The notes under the pieces: generated by a model
What the model was told of the DNA's origin: nothing
Seen by the model: only the letters and a program-made list of their open reading frames with translations
The model's database searches: none
Source of the DNA: CAILLO01 sp964579735
GTDB taxonomy: Bacteria > Bacillota > Clostridia > Saccharofermentanales > UBA5734
Assembly: GCA_964579735.1 (NCBI GenBank)
Contig: CAZOHH010000056.1
Span: forward strand, 1-14,989
Direction: 5' to 3'
Length of the DNA stretch: 14,989 nt
Shown: piece after piece, positions 1 to 6,026 of the stretch
How positions within the stretch are numbered: the stretch's first letter is position 1
Layout of the letters: each line of letters starts with the position of its first letter
Position numbers and translations under genes: made by a program

Positions 1-612
1 CTGGTGCGCGCCTTCGGCTACGACATGCTCTCGGAGGAATGGGCCATCCGTGACATATCCGTCGACGACCCTCGCGGCCCAGTCGGCTTCGCTGGCCTTG
101 AACAGCGTGACCGCCGCGGACGCGGCGGCGCGGAGGTCCGGTGTCAGCCTCACCGCGCACATCTCCCCGTCCCAGGCCTGGACCCATTCGTGGCAGAAGA
201 TCATCCACGGAGCCCCTTCCTCGTCCACATGGAAGGTGCCGTCCAGGCATTCCCAATCGCGGGGTGTGACAGGGCCGTCGGACCAAGGCGTGAAGGGTCC
301 GAGCGGGTGGTCCGCTTTGAGGATCTGCGTGCCCCGGCGAGCCCCGTCGGTTCGGAAGGAGGCGAAGAGATAGTAGGCATCCCCATGGCGGTGGACTTCC
401 GGCGCCCAGAAGTCCCGGTCGGCCCAGAAGTCCGCCGTGCGCTGGAAAACGGTGAACGGACCGTCCCAATGCTCGAGGTCGGTACCTCTATAGGCTTGGA
501 ATCGGCCATCGGCGCCCATTCCACCTTCCCCCGACGTGCCGTATAGAGTGTAGATGCCGTCCTCCACGAGGACAAAGGGGTCGCGGAAGTGAATTTCGTT
601 ACTTGTCGTCAT
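1..612 (-). CDS. Glycoside hydrolase family 43-like enzyme, N-terminal part (cut by left edge)
   Basis: Only the first 204 residues are present; the frame stays open to base 1. The N-terminus shows the GH43 five-bladed propeller signature: RDPF with Asp11 as candidate catalytic base, WAPEVH near residue 69, and LDGTFHVDEEG with Asp124 in the position of the pKa-modulating Asp. GH43 enzymes are mostly arabinofuranosidases, xylosidases or arabinanases that release pentoses from plant polysaccharides. Oddly, the usual EGP motif carrying the general acid appears here as TDGPF (Asp189), so the acid may differ or lie elsewhere. No signal peptide is seen, so the enzyme probably acts on imported oligosaccharides in the cytoplasm. 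The ATG at 612 has GGGGAG upstream and lies 19 bases after the cyclo-ligase stop, which makes it the last visible gene of a four-gene run. The family call is firm; the substrate is unknown. Confidence 0.82.
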   Translation of the reverse strand, partial: MTTSNEIHFRDPFVLVEDGIYTLYGTSGEGGMGADGRFQAYRGTDLEHWDGPFTVFQRTADFWADRDFWAPEVHRHGDAYYLFASFRTDGARRGTQILKADHPLGPFTPWSDGPVTPRDWECLDGTFHVDEEGAPWMIFCHEWVQAWDGEMCAVRLTPDLRAAASAAVTLFKASEADWAARVVDGYVTDGPFLREHVVAEGAHQ

Positions 613-631
613 CGGGTGTCTCCCCTGCCTT

Positions 632-1297
632 CTAGCGTGAGGTGAAGCGATTGGTCGCGAGGGTCCGCGTCGGAGTGACGACGATGTCCACGGGAACGTC
701 GTGGGGCGCGATGGGAATCGCTTCGTCGAGAACTTGGAAATCGAAGGCGGGAGCGATGACGGGCAGGTGGGGTTGTCCTGCACCGCGGAACCGGGCAAGG
801 AAGCCGTCATAATAACCCTTGCCGTATCCGACGCGGGTGCCGCGCGGATCGTAGGCGAGACCGGGGATGATGACGCAGGCGAACTCATGGCGAAGGGCTT
901 CGATGGACACCAGCGCGCCACGGGAAGGTTCACGAAGGCCGAAGGAGCCTGGGTCCAGCCAGTCGGTCAGGGTCTGCGGATCCATGTCGCACTTCAGGGC
1001 GATTTCCGAAGGGACCTCGCCCATGGCGAGCGCAGAGACGCCATCGGGTTCCGGCAGGATCACGGGCAGCAGGATCCGTGCACCGCGTCGCGCGAGTTCA
1101 GCGACGGCACCCAGGATGTCGAGCTCGCTGCGGATGGGGTGGTAGAGGGAGACGAAGCGGTTCTGGACGGCGGACTGATGCAATTCGGGAAGATCCAGCA
1201 TGCGCCGCACGACCTCACGGGCGTGTTCAGTGGCCATTTCCCGGGGTTGCGCGTCGCGGAGGACCTTCGCCTGAAGTCGGATCATCGATTTGTCCAT
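632..1297 (-). CDS. 5-formyltetrahydrofolate cyclo-ligase (5,10-methenyl-THF synthetase)
   Basis: Catalyses ATP-dependent conversion of 5-formyl-THF to 5,10-methenyl-THF, returning the dead-end folate to the one-carbon pool in the cytoplasm. The 221 residues are normal for the family. Visible motifs are an N-terminal basic stretch (RLQAKVLRD), LYHPIRSELD at about 51-60 (folate/ATP region), and the hallmark glycine-rich GYGKGYYDGF at about 157-166. The C-terminal PHDVPVDIVVTP is also typical. The start has GGGAGGA upstream. It lies 20 bases after the corrinoid-activator gene and 19 before the GH43 gene, so co-transcription is likely. Placement beside a corrinoid reactivator suggests a role in folate/corrinoid methyl transfer rather than only housekeeping; that is inference. 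The family call is secure. Confidence 0.95.
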   Translation of the reverse strand: MDKSMIRLQAKVLRDAQPREMATEHAREVVRRMLDLPELHQSAVQNRFVSLYHPIRSELDILGAVAELARRGARILLPVILPEPDGVSALAMGEVPSEIALKCDMDPQTLTDWLDPGSFGLREPSRGALVSIEALRHEFACVIIPGLAYDPRGTRVGYGKGYYDGFLARFRGAGQPHLPVIAPAFDFQVLDEAIPIAPHDVPVDIVVTPTRTLATNRFTSR

Positions 1298-1317
1298 CTC
1301 CGTCCTCCCTTCCGGTT

Positions 1318-3168
1318 CTAGATTTCAGGGAACATCATCGCCTCGATGAAATGGTCCGTAAAGCGCTTGTCGGAGCTCAGCTCGACGTACTCGACCTTCG
1401 TGACGGCGTCGGATGCGGTCGCAAGGAGCTTCCCGTCGAGAAGACACATCACCGCTCCGAGTCCGGAGGTGTTGCCGGCCATACGGGTGCGCCCCTGGAG
1501 TTCCGGCGGGAAGAGGCCGATTCGGAAGGCGCTCGCGATGTCGAGGTAGTTTCCGAATCCGCCGGCGACATAGAGGTCGGAGATCCCCTCCGCCGTGATT
1601 CCAGCGGTCTCGATCAGGATTTCGATGCCGGCACGCACCGCGGCCTTCGCGTTCTGCAACTCGCGTACGTCGCGCTGCGTGAGGAGGATGCCGGTCGGGA
1701 TGGACTCGGTCGGTTCCGTGACGCGGAAGGCGGCCTGTCCGTTATGCACGAGGATGCGAGAGGCGAGGGATTCGGGGAGGTCCTCCGGTTCGTCCGTGAT
1801 GCGACCGGTCTCGTCCACGACGGCCTGTTCGAGCAGGAAGGCCATGATGTCGACGATGCCTGACCCGCATAGACCCGCGGCAGGAGCGCGGCCGATCGTG
1901 GTGAACGCGAGATCCCCGTCCTCGAAGCGGACGTGGTCGATCGCCCCTTCGACACCGCCCATTCCGAAGAGGAGGTTCGCCCCTTCGAAGGCCGGACCGG
2001 CGGCCGTCGAGCAGGCGATCATGCCGTGGTCGGTCGCCAGAACGATTTCGCCGTTCGTGCCGATGTCCACGAGGAGTGCCGGGGCTCCGGTGCGATGCTC
2101 GAGGCCGGTCGCGAGAATTCCGGCGACGATGTCGGCGCCGACATATGCCGCGACGCAGGGCAGCAGGACGCAGAGCGCGCCTTCGCCGGCCGCGATGCCG
2201 AGTTCGTCCGCCCAGACGGTGCGGGCGGAGGTCGTGACCGGGATGAACGGGGCGACGGCGATGGCCCTCGGCGGAAGACCGGCGAGAAGGTGCATCATGG
2301 TGGTGTTTCCTGCAAGCGTGTAGGTCAGGAGGTCGGTCCGGTCGAAGCCGTGCTTCTCGGCGAGTCCCACGGCCAGTTCCCCGATGCGGTCCGTGAGCAT
2401 CCGCTGGAGGCTCGCCAGCTTGTCCTGGGACTCCGAAGCATATTCGATGCGGGAGATCACGTCCGCGCCATAGGCCTTCTGCGGGTTGAGCGCCGCGGCC
2501 GTTCCGATACGGCGTCCGGTCTCGAGATCGTACAGGTAGACGGCGAGCGTGGTGGTGCCTATGTCCACGGCGACGCCGAGTAGTGGACGCTCAGCTTTGT
2601 CGACGTCCTCGTCGACGAAGCGGACGACCTCGCTGCGGTCGGAACGATAGAGGTAGGACGGGCAGTAGCCGCTATCCCGCAGGGACGCGGGAAGCATGGC
2701 CAGGAAACGGTAAGGGAGGGAGAGAGCCGTCACCTCGCTGAAGCGCTCGTCATCCGGAGACTGATCCTCGAGACTCGGTGGCGTGATGCAGGCCTTGCCG
2801 CGGACGATCACCGGATCCAGGGCGACAGGCGGCACGATACCATCCGTGGAGACCTGAGCGCGGCGGATATCGGGCACGGTAACCTCCAGGTCCTCGTGGG
2901 CGGTGATCTGGCAGGCCAGGCGCCAGCCCTTCTCGACGAGTCCATCGAGCACGCTGAGTTCGCGTTCGTTGGGAGCCCCATCCCCACGGTCGAGGTGGAC
3001 ACGGCATTTTCCGCACGTGCCCTTGCCGCCGCAGTCCCCGTTGAAGGCGACACCCGCGGTTCGCAGGGCGGAGAGGAGCGTTTCGCCCTCACGCGTTTCA
3101 AGACGCGTGGTGCGGCCGCCATGGTGGTACGTGATGTGGATTCGGTTCAAGTGACCCGGCTGGCTCAT
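1318..3168 (-). CDS. Ferredoxin-ASKHA (DUF4445) protein, reductive activator of corrinoid proteins (RACo/RamA-like)
   Basis: A 616-residue protein of the family that uses ATP to reduce inactive Co(II) corrinoid methyl-carrier proteins back to Co(I). Residues 1-100 form a plant-type [2Fe-2S] ferredoxin domain with Cys46, Cys52, Cys55 and Cys86. After a linker, residues about 197-616 form the ASKHA ATPase: VDIGTTT (phosphate 1), NPQKAYGADVISR, LAGNTTMMHLL, a second VDIGTNGE near 367, CSTAAGPAFEGA near 386, and LYVAGGFGN near 532. The ATG at 3168 is chosen because AGGAGG lies just upstream. The longer reading back to 3222 would bury the end of the preceding gene. The stop of that gene overlaps this Shine-Dalgarno and lies only 4 bases before the ATG, so translational coupling is likely. 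The cognate corrinoid protein and methyltransferase are not in the window. Confidence 0.92.
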   Translation of the reverse strand: MSQPGHLNRIHITYHHGGRTTRLETREGETLLSALRTAGVAFNGDCGGKGTCGKCRVHLDRGDGAPNERELSVLDGLVEKGWRLACQITAHEDLEVTVPDIRRAQVSTDGIVPPVALDPVIVRGKACITPPSLEDQSPDDERFSEVTALSLPYRFLAMLPASLRDSGYCPSYLYRSDRSEVVRFVDEDVDKAERPLLGVAVDIGTTTLAVYLYDLETGRRIGTAAALNPQKAYGADVISRIEYASESQDKLASLQRMLTDRIGELAVGLAEKHGFDRTDLLTYTLAGNTTMMHLLAGLPPRAIAVAPFIPVTTSARTVWADELGIAAGEGALCVLLPCVAAYVGADIVAGILATGLEHRTGAPALLVDIGTNGEIVLATDHGMIACSTAAGPAFEGANLLFGMGGVEGAIDHVRFEDGDLAFTTIGRAPAAGLCGSGIVDIMAFLLEQAVVDETGRITDEPEDLPESLASRILVHNGQAAFRVTEPTESIPTGILLTQRDVRELQNAKAAVRAGIEILIETAGITAEGISDLYVAGGFGNYLDIASAFRIGLFPPELQGRTRMAGNTSGLGAVMCLLDGKLLATASDAVTKVEYVELSSDKRFTDHFIEAMMFPEI

Positions 3169-3172
3169 GGAA

Positions 3173-4234
3173 CTACCTCCTGGAATTGGAATATGCGGTG
3201 TAGGCCGGTCCGTAAAGAGCACCGAGCCGGACGGCTTCGATCATGCTGACAGGGCTTGCCGCGGCGGTTCCGGCGATGTCGAAAGCGGTGCCATGGTCGA
3301 CTGAAGTGCGTAGGAAAGGCATTCCGAGGGTCAGGGAGATCGTGCGCTCGAAATCGAGGGTCTTGGTGGCGATATGCCCCTGGTCGTGGTAGAGCGAAAG
3401 GACCGCCGAATAGCGCCCATGCAGGGCCTGATGGAAGACGGAATCGGCCGGCACGGGTCCGACGACGGAAATCCCCTCCGCACGGCACCGAGCGACCGCA
3501 GGTTCGACGAAGCGACCCTCCTCGTCTCCGAAGAGACCGTGCTCGCCGTTGTGCGGGTTGAGGCCGGCGACGGCGAGAGGGGCGGAGGACGGGTCGATCC
3601 CGAGGCTGCGCAGGCCTTCGACGCTATCGCGGATCCCTTCTGCGACGCGGTCCTCCGTGACCAGCGTACAGGCCTTGGCGAGGGAGACGTGGCGCGTGAG
3701 GAAGAAGACGCGCAGCGTCAGGGTCTGGAAGAGGGTCATGGGATTCTTCGTGCCGGTGAGAGCGGCGTACATCTCGGTATGGCCGATCGAGTCGATGCCC
3801 GCCGCGCGTATGGATTCCTTGTTGATCGGGGTCGTGGCGACGGCGTCTATGCGGCCGTCGAGCGCGAGCGTTGCGGAGGCTGCGATGCAGGCATAGGCGG
3901 CGCGACCGCCTTCGGCGGAGACACGACCGTATGGGGAGGTCTCGAGGTCTGCTTCGGGAACGGAGTATACAAGAATGTCTCCATCCGGAAGGGCGATTCC
4001 GGCGGCTTGAAGCAGGCGAATCGTGCGGTCGACGACGTGAGGACCCCCGATCAACAGGGTCTGGACGCCGAGCTCACGCAAGACAGGAGATAATGCGGCC
4101 TGAACCGCGATTTCTGGTCCGACGCCGCCGGGGTCGCCCAAGGGAACTCCGATCATCGGACGCGATGGGGCGTCGACGAGTCGGATGCGGGCATCGAGGC
4201 CTGCGAGAGCGGCTGCGCTGGGTTTCGCTTCCAT
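3173..4234 (-). CDS. PdxA-family 4-phosphate dehydrogenase (PdxA2-like)
   Basis: The 353-residue protein belongs to the PdxA family, metal-dependent NAD enzymes that oxidise and decarboxylate 4-hydroxythreonine-4-phosphate (vitamin B6 synthesis) or, in the PdxA2 branch, erythronate/threonate 4-phosphates (sugar-acid catabolism). Visible motifs are GDPGGVGPE at 33-41, TTPINKES at about 134-141, and the three metal-binding histidines: His152 (GHTE), His228 (NPHNGE) and His283 (YHDQGH). The text after the third His, DQGH, and the later HGTAFDIAG resemble PdxA2 rather than classical PdxA (DQGL, HGTALELAG); this subfamily call is from memory. No other B6 gene is visible. The ATG at 4234 has AGGAGG 7 bases upstream. 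It is the first gene of the run with the corrinoid activator, and a candidate promoter lies beyond the scaffold gap. Confidence 0.9.
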   Translation of the reverse strand: MEAKPSAAALAGLDARIRLVDAPSRPMIGVPLGDPGGVGPEIAVQAALSPVLRELGVQTLLIGGPHVVDRTIRLLQAAGIALPDGDILVYSVPEADLETSPYGRVSAEGGRAAYACIAASATLALDGRIDAVATTPINKESIRAAGIDSIGHTEMYAALTGTKNPMTLFQTLTLRVFFLTRHVSLAKACTLVTEDRVAEGIRDSVEGLRSLGIDPSSAPLAVAGLNPHNGEHGLFGDEEGRFVEPAVARCRAEGISVVGPVPADSVFHQALHGRYSAVLSLYHDQGHIATKTLDFERTISLTLGMPFLRTSVDHGTAFDIAGTAAASPVSMIEAVRLGALYGPAYTAYSNSRR

Positions 4235-4247
4235 GGTTCCTCCTGTG

Positions 4248-4387
4248 ATGGCGCGTACAAATGGCGCNNNNNNNNNNNNNNNNNNNNNNNNNNNNNNNNN
4301 NNNNNNNNNNNNNNNNNNNNNNNNNNNNNNNNNNNNNNNNNNNNNNNNNNNNNNNNNNNNNNNNNNNATGGCGCGTACAAATGGCGC
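4248..4387. repeat. 20-base direct repeat flanking scaffold gap 1
   Basis: ATGGCGCGTACAAATGGCGC occurs at 4248-4267, immediately before the 100 Ns, and again at 4368-4387, immediately after them. Each copy contains two ATGGCGC heptamers 13 bases apart. The identical ends suggest either two contigs that overlap by 20 bases, so the true gap is nil, or a collapsed 13-base tandem repeat. It lies in the leader of the pdxA-like operon. Confidence 0.85.
4268..4367. other. Scaffold gap 1 (100 Ns)
   Basis: One hundred Ns of placeholder length in the intergenic region between the divergent pdxA-like gene and the histidine phosphatase gene. Open frames running through it are not meaningful. Confidence 0.98.
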
Positions 4388-4406
4388 ATGTAGATGGATA
4401 AAGTCT

Positions 4407-4434
4407 ATCATACCTCCCATTGCGAATTCTCCAA
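4407..4434 (-). promoter_or_regulatory. Candidate sigma70-type promoter for the pdxA-like operon
   Basis: On the minus strand, TTGGAG (4434-4429) is separated by 16 bases from TATGAT (4412-4407). It points toward the pdxA-like gene, and the duplicated 20-mer and scaffold gap would lie in its leader. The -10 match is good and the -35 moderate. If the gap is spurious, the leader is about 45 bases long. Confidence 0.45.
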
Positions 4435-4439
4435 CGATT

Positions 4440-4469
4440 TTGCACGCTTGGCAGCGGCTGCGGTAGAAT
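4440..4469 (+). promoter_or_regulatory. Candidate promoter for the histidine phosphatase gene
   Basis: TTGCAC (4440-4445) and TAGAAT (4464-4469), spaced by 18 bases, lie about 50 bases before the phosphatase ATG. It is divergent from the pdxA-like promoter, with the two -35 boxes back to back only a few bases apart. Confidence 0.5.
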
Positions 4470-4521
4470 GAATCGCCAGACGCGCCCAGCGAGGCAGGCC
4501 GGCACCCAGGAGGAAACCACC

Positions 4522-5166
4522 ATGCGCATCTTCTTCGTCCGCCACGGCCAGACCGACGCCAACCTCGAGTCGCGTTACTGCGGCTGGACCGATGTCCCGC
4601 TCAACGCGACGGGACGAGTCCAAGCTCTCGCGCTCCGACCGCTCGTCTCGAGTCGCACCTTCGAGGCGGTCTACGCAAGCCCCCTTTCCCGGGCCGCCGA
4701 GACCGCAGCGATCCTGCTTGGAGGGTCGGTCGACCTGGAGTGCGCTCCCCTCTCCCCCCAGGAGCGAGCCCTCTCCCACGACGTGCGCTTCGACGAGGCA
4801 CTTCGCGAGCATCATTTCGGACGCTTCGAGAACCTGACTCTGGCTCAGATCGCCGCGATCGCGCCGGCCGAGGCGGAGTCCCTCTCCCGGGATTATCCCA
4901 GCTACTCCTTCCCCGAGGGCGAGAGTTCCAGCGAAGTCTACGAGCGAGTGGCCGACTTCGTCGCCGGTCTTTCGAAACGTCATTCCGGGGATGTTCTGGT
5001 CGTATCGCACATGGGCACGACCGTCGCCATGCTCGCCGCGATGATCGGCCTCCCCGCCAGAGACATGTGGCGCCTGCGCATCGGAAACGCCACATTGTCC
5101 CGCATCGCGGTCGGCTCTGACGGATACGCCTACCTCGACATGCTGAACGCCCGCGTTCCGGACTGA
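4522..5166 (+). CDS. Histidine phosphatase family protein (phosphoglycerate mutase/CobC-like)
   Basis: A 214-residue cytoplasmic histidine phosphatase. The catalytic RHG motif is VRHGQTDAN with His8 as the phospho-acceptor, followed by GWTDVPLNATGR and YASPLSRAAETA (second Arg). FGRFENLT near 99 carries the acid region, and VVSHMG holds the second catalytic His (His163). The family covers cofactor-dependent phosphoglycerate mutase-like enzymes, alpha-ribazole phosphatase (CobC) of B12 synthesis, and broad sugar phosphatases. Sequence alone does not decide the substrate. A CobC role would suit the corrinoid activator across the divergent promoter, but no other cobalamin gene is visible. The ATG at 4522 has AGGAGG about 8 bases upstream and places MRIFFVRHG at the N-terminus as usual, so the upstream ATG at 4420 is rejected. 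Confidence 0.88.
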   Translation: MRIFFVRHGQTDANLESRYCGWTDVPLNATGRVQALALRPLVSSRTFEAVYASPLSRAAETAAILLGGSVDLECAPLSPQERALSHDVRFDEALREHHFGRFENLTLAQIAAIAPAEAESLSRDYPSYSFPEGESSSEVYERVADFVAGLSKRHSGDVLVVSHMGTTVAMLAAMIGLPARDMWRLRIGNATLSRIAVGSDGYAYLDMLNARVPD

Positions 5167-5176
5167 CCGCTGGGTG

Positions 5177-5182
5177 TATAAT
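5177..5182 (+). promoter_or_regulatory. Consensus -10 box (TATAAT) for the small membrane protein gene
   Basis: A perfect TATAAT lies 10 bases after the phosphatase stop, in a GC-rich context where it stands out. No convincing -35 hexamer sits at 16-18 bases. It would give a leader of about 65-70 bases containing two hairpins before the ATG at 5257. Confidence 0.4.
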
Positions 5183-5201
5183 CGATTCAGGAGGGATGCA
5201 G

Positions 5202-5231
5202 CGCCCCAAGCGCCGTTTCCGTGACGGGGCG
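5202..5231 (+). promoter_or_regulatory. Leader hairpin 1 upstream of the membrane protein gene
   Basis: CGCCCC (5202-5207) can pair with GGGGCG (5226-5231) around an 18-base loop. It lies between the TATAAT box and the Shine-Dalgarno hairpin. It may be a regulatory leader or a weak attenuator; no T-run follows, so a simple intrinsic terminator is unlikely. Confidence 0.3.
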
Positions 5232-5235
5232 ATTG

Positions 5236-5250
5236 CCTCCCGAGGAGGGG
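5236..5250 (+). promoter_or_regulatory. Hairpin that can hide the Shine-Dalgarno of the membrane protein gene
   Basis: CCTCC (5236-5240) is perfectly complementary to GGAGG (5244-5248) across a CGA loop. GGAGGGG (5244-5250) is the ribosome binding site, 6 bases before the ATG at 5257. The short stem could reduce initiation until opened, or may only reflect a mirrored SD. The pairing is seen directly; the function is inferred. Confidence 0.4.
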
Positions 5251-5256
5251 TAAGAA

Positions 5257-5676
5257 ATGCGCGAGAACGAACCGTTCACCGCCCGACACCCACTCTGGTT
5301 CAAGATCACAGCCTATGGATTCCTGCTTTATCTCGTGACGTTGGCGATGATCTTCCTGCTGTCGTTCGTACTCTCCAATCTTCTGCCGCAGAACCTTCCG
5401 GATGACACGGCGAGAGGGTATTCGCTTGCCCTTGCCGTCTCCGCGCTGCCTCTCGCTCTGGCCGCCTACCTGATCGCCCGCCATATCGCATGGCCGAAGG
5501 ACGGACGCACCGCGGCCGCTCTCGGCGGCGGATGGGCCGGTGTCCAGCTGGTCCTGAATTTCTTCGTCGCGATTCCGAACGGAAACCTCGCCATGATCTT
5601 CACGAGCCCGTCGACCTACCTGATCTATCTTGCTGTCTTCGCGGGAGCCTTGGCCAGCCGCCTTCACCGGGATTGA
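5257..5676 (+). CDS. Small hypothetical membrane protein with four predicted helices
   Basis: A 139-residue protein I do not recognise as a named family. Hydrophobic segments appear at about 16-44 (FLLYLVTLAMIFLLSFVL), 51-72 (LALAVSALPLALAAYLI), 88-105 (LGGGWAGVQLVLNFFVA) and 114-134 (TYLIYLAVFAGALA), with short charged loops and a basic C-terminus (RLHRD). This predicts a four-helix inner-membrane protein with both ends probably cytoplasmic. GGAGGGG lies 6 bases before the ATG, and a consensus TATAAT lies about 75 bases upstream. The leader can form two hairpins, one covering the SD. The small size recalls SMR transporters, but the sequence shows no SMR signature. The coding call is strong because of the SD, hydrophobic periodicity and a complete frame ending just before the gap. 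Confidence 0.75.
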   Translation: MRENEPFTARHPLWFKITAYGFLLYLVTLAMIFLLSFVLSNLLPQNLPDDTARGYSLALAVSALPLALAAYLIARHIAWPKDGRTAAALGGGWAGVQLVLNFFVAIPNGNLAMIFTSPSTYLIYLAVFAGALASRLHRD

Positions 5677-5678
5677 CG

Positions 5679-5778
5679 NNNNNNNNNNNNNNNNNNNNNN
5701 NNNNNNNNNNNNNNNNNNNNNNNNNNNNNNNNNNNNNNNNNNNNNNNNNNNNNNNNNNNNNNNNNNNNNNNNNNNNNN
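5679..5778. other. Scaffold gap 2 (100 Ns)
   Basis: Placeholder gap starting 2 bases after the stop of the membrane protein gene and interrupting the plus-strand gene whose 3' end follows. The flanks share no repeat, so real sequence is missing here. Confidence 0.98.
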
Positions 5779-5982
5779 GAGGAGTGGGTCTGGAATGGGT
5801 TCCTGAAGGCTTTGGAGAACGACATGAAGGAGGCGGAAGCCGAATGGACGCGGAGGGTAGCCGATGGCTCCTGGGCAAGGCGAAGCCGCCCGAATGACGA
5901 CAACGCTGTCTTCCACTCGAGCGGCTATTCGCTGCTGGTCGCACGTCTGCTACGGGAGGCGACCTATCCGAACCGGACATGA
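5779..5982 (+). CDS. Hypothetical protein, C-terminal fragment (5' end lost in gap 2)
   Basis: A plus-strand frame is open from the end of the gap to a TGA at 5980-5982, giving 67 residues beginning EEWVWNGFLKALENDMKEAE and ending LLREATYPNRT. The fragment looks like real protein: an amphipathic acidic helix with several Trp, then a basic stretch, then a second helix (YSLLVARLLREA). Third codon positions are mostly G or C, as in neighbouring genes. I do not recognise the family. It converges on the AIM24-like gene, and a 9-bp hairpin that could serve both as terminator follows 4 bases after the stop. The true length and start cannot be known from this assembly. Confidence 0.55.
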   Translation, partial: EEWVWNGFLKALENDMKEAEAEWTRRVADGSWARRSRPNDDNAVFHSSGYSLLVARLLREATYPNRT

Positions 5983-5986
5983 AGCG

Positions 5987-6018
5987 CGGAGCGGCCGGAC
6001 GAATCCCAAGCCGCTCCG
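5987..6018. terminator. Hairpin between convergent genes, possible bidirectional terminator
   Basis: CGGAGCGGC (5987-5995) and GCCGCTCCG (6010-6018) form a perfect 9-bp stem with a 14-base loop. It lies 4 bases after the plus-strand stop (5982) and 8 bases beyond the end of the minus-strand AIM24-like gene (6027). No T-run follows on either strand, so termination efficiency is uncertain, but the position is what a shared terminator would have. Confidence 0.5.
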
Positions 6019-6026
6019 TCTCGCGG

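Noticed and set aside
3169..3222. N-terminal extension of the corrinoid activator (18 codons)
   Set aside because: It would overlap the pdxA-like gene, while an AGGAGG directly precedes the ATG at 3168.
5202..5250. Guanidine-II (mini-ykkC) riboswitch before a small membrane protein
   Set aside because: Two hairpins are present but neither has the ACGR loop, and the protein lacks SMR motifs.
4408..5916. Long minus-strand open frame (502 codons) opposite the phosphatase and membrane protein genes
   Set aside because: It runs through gap 2, has low-complexity charged composition typical of GC-rich antisense frames, and overlaps two well-supported genes.
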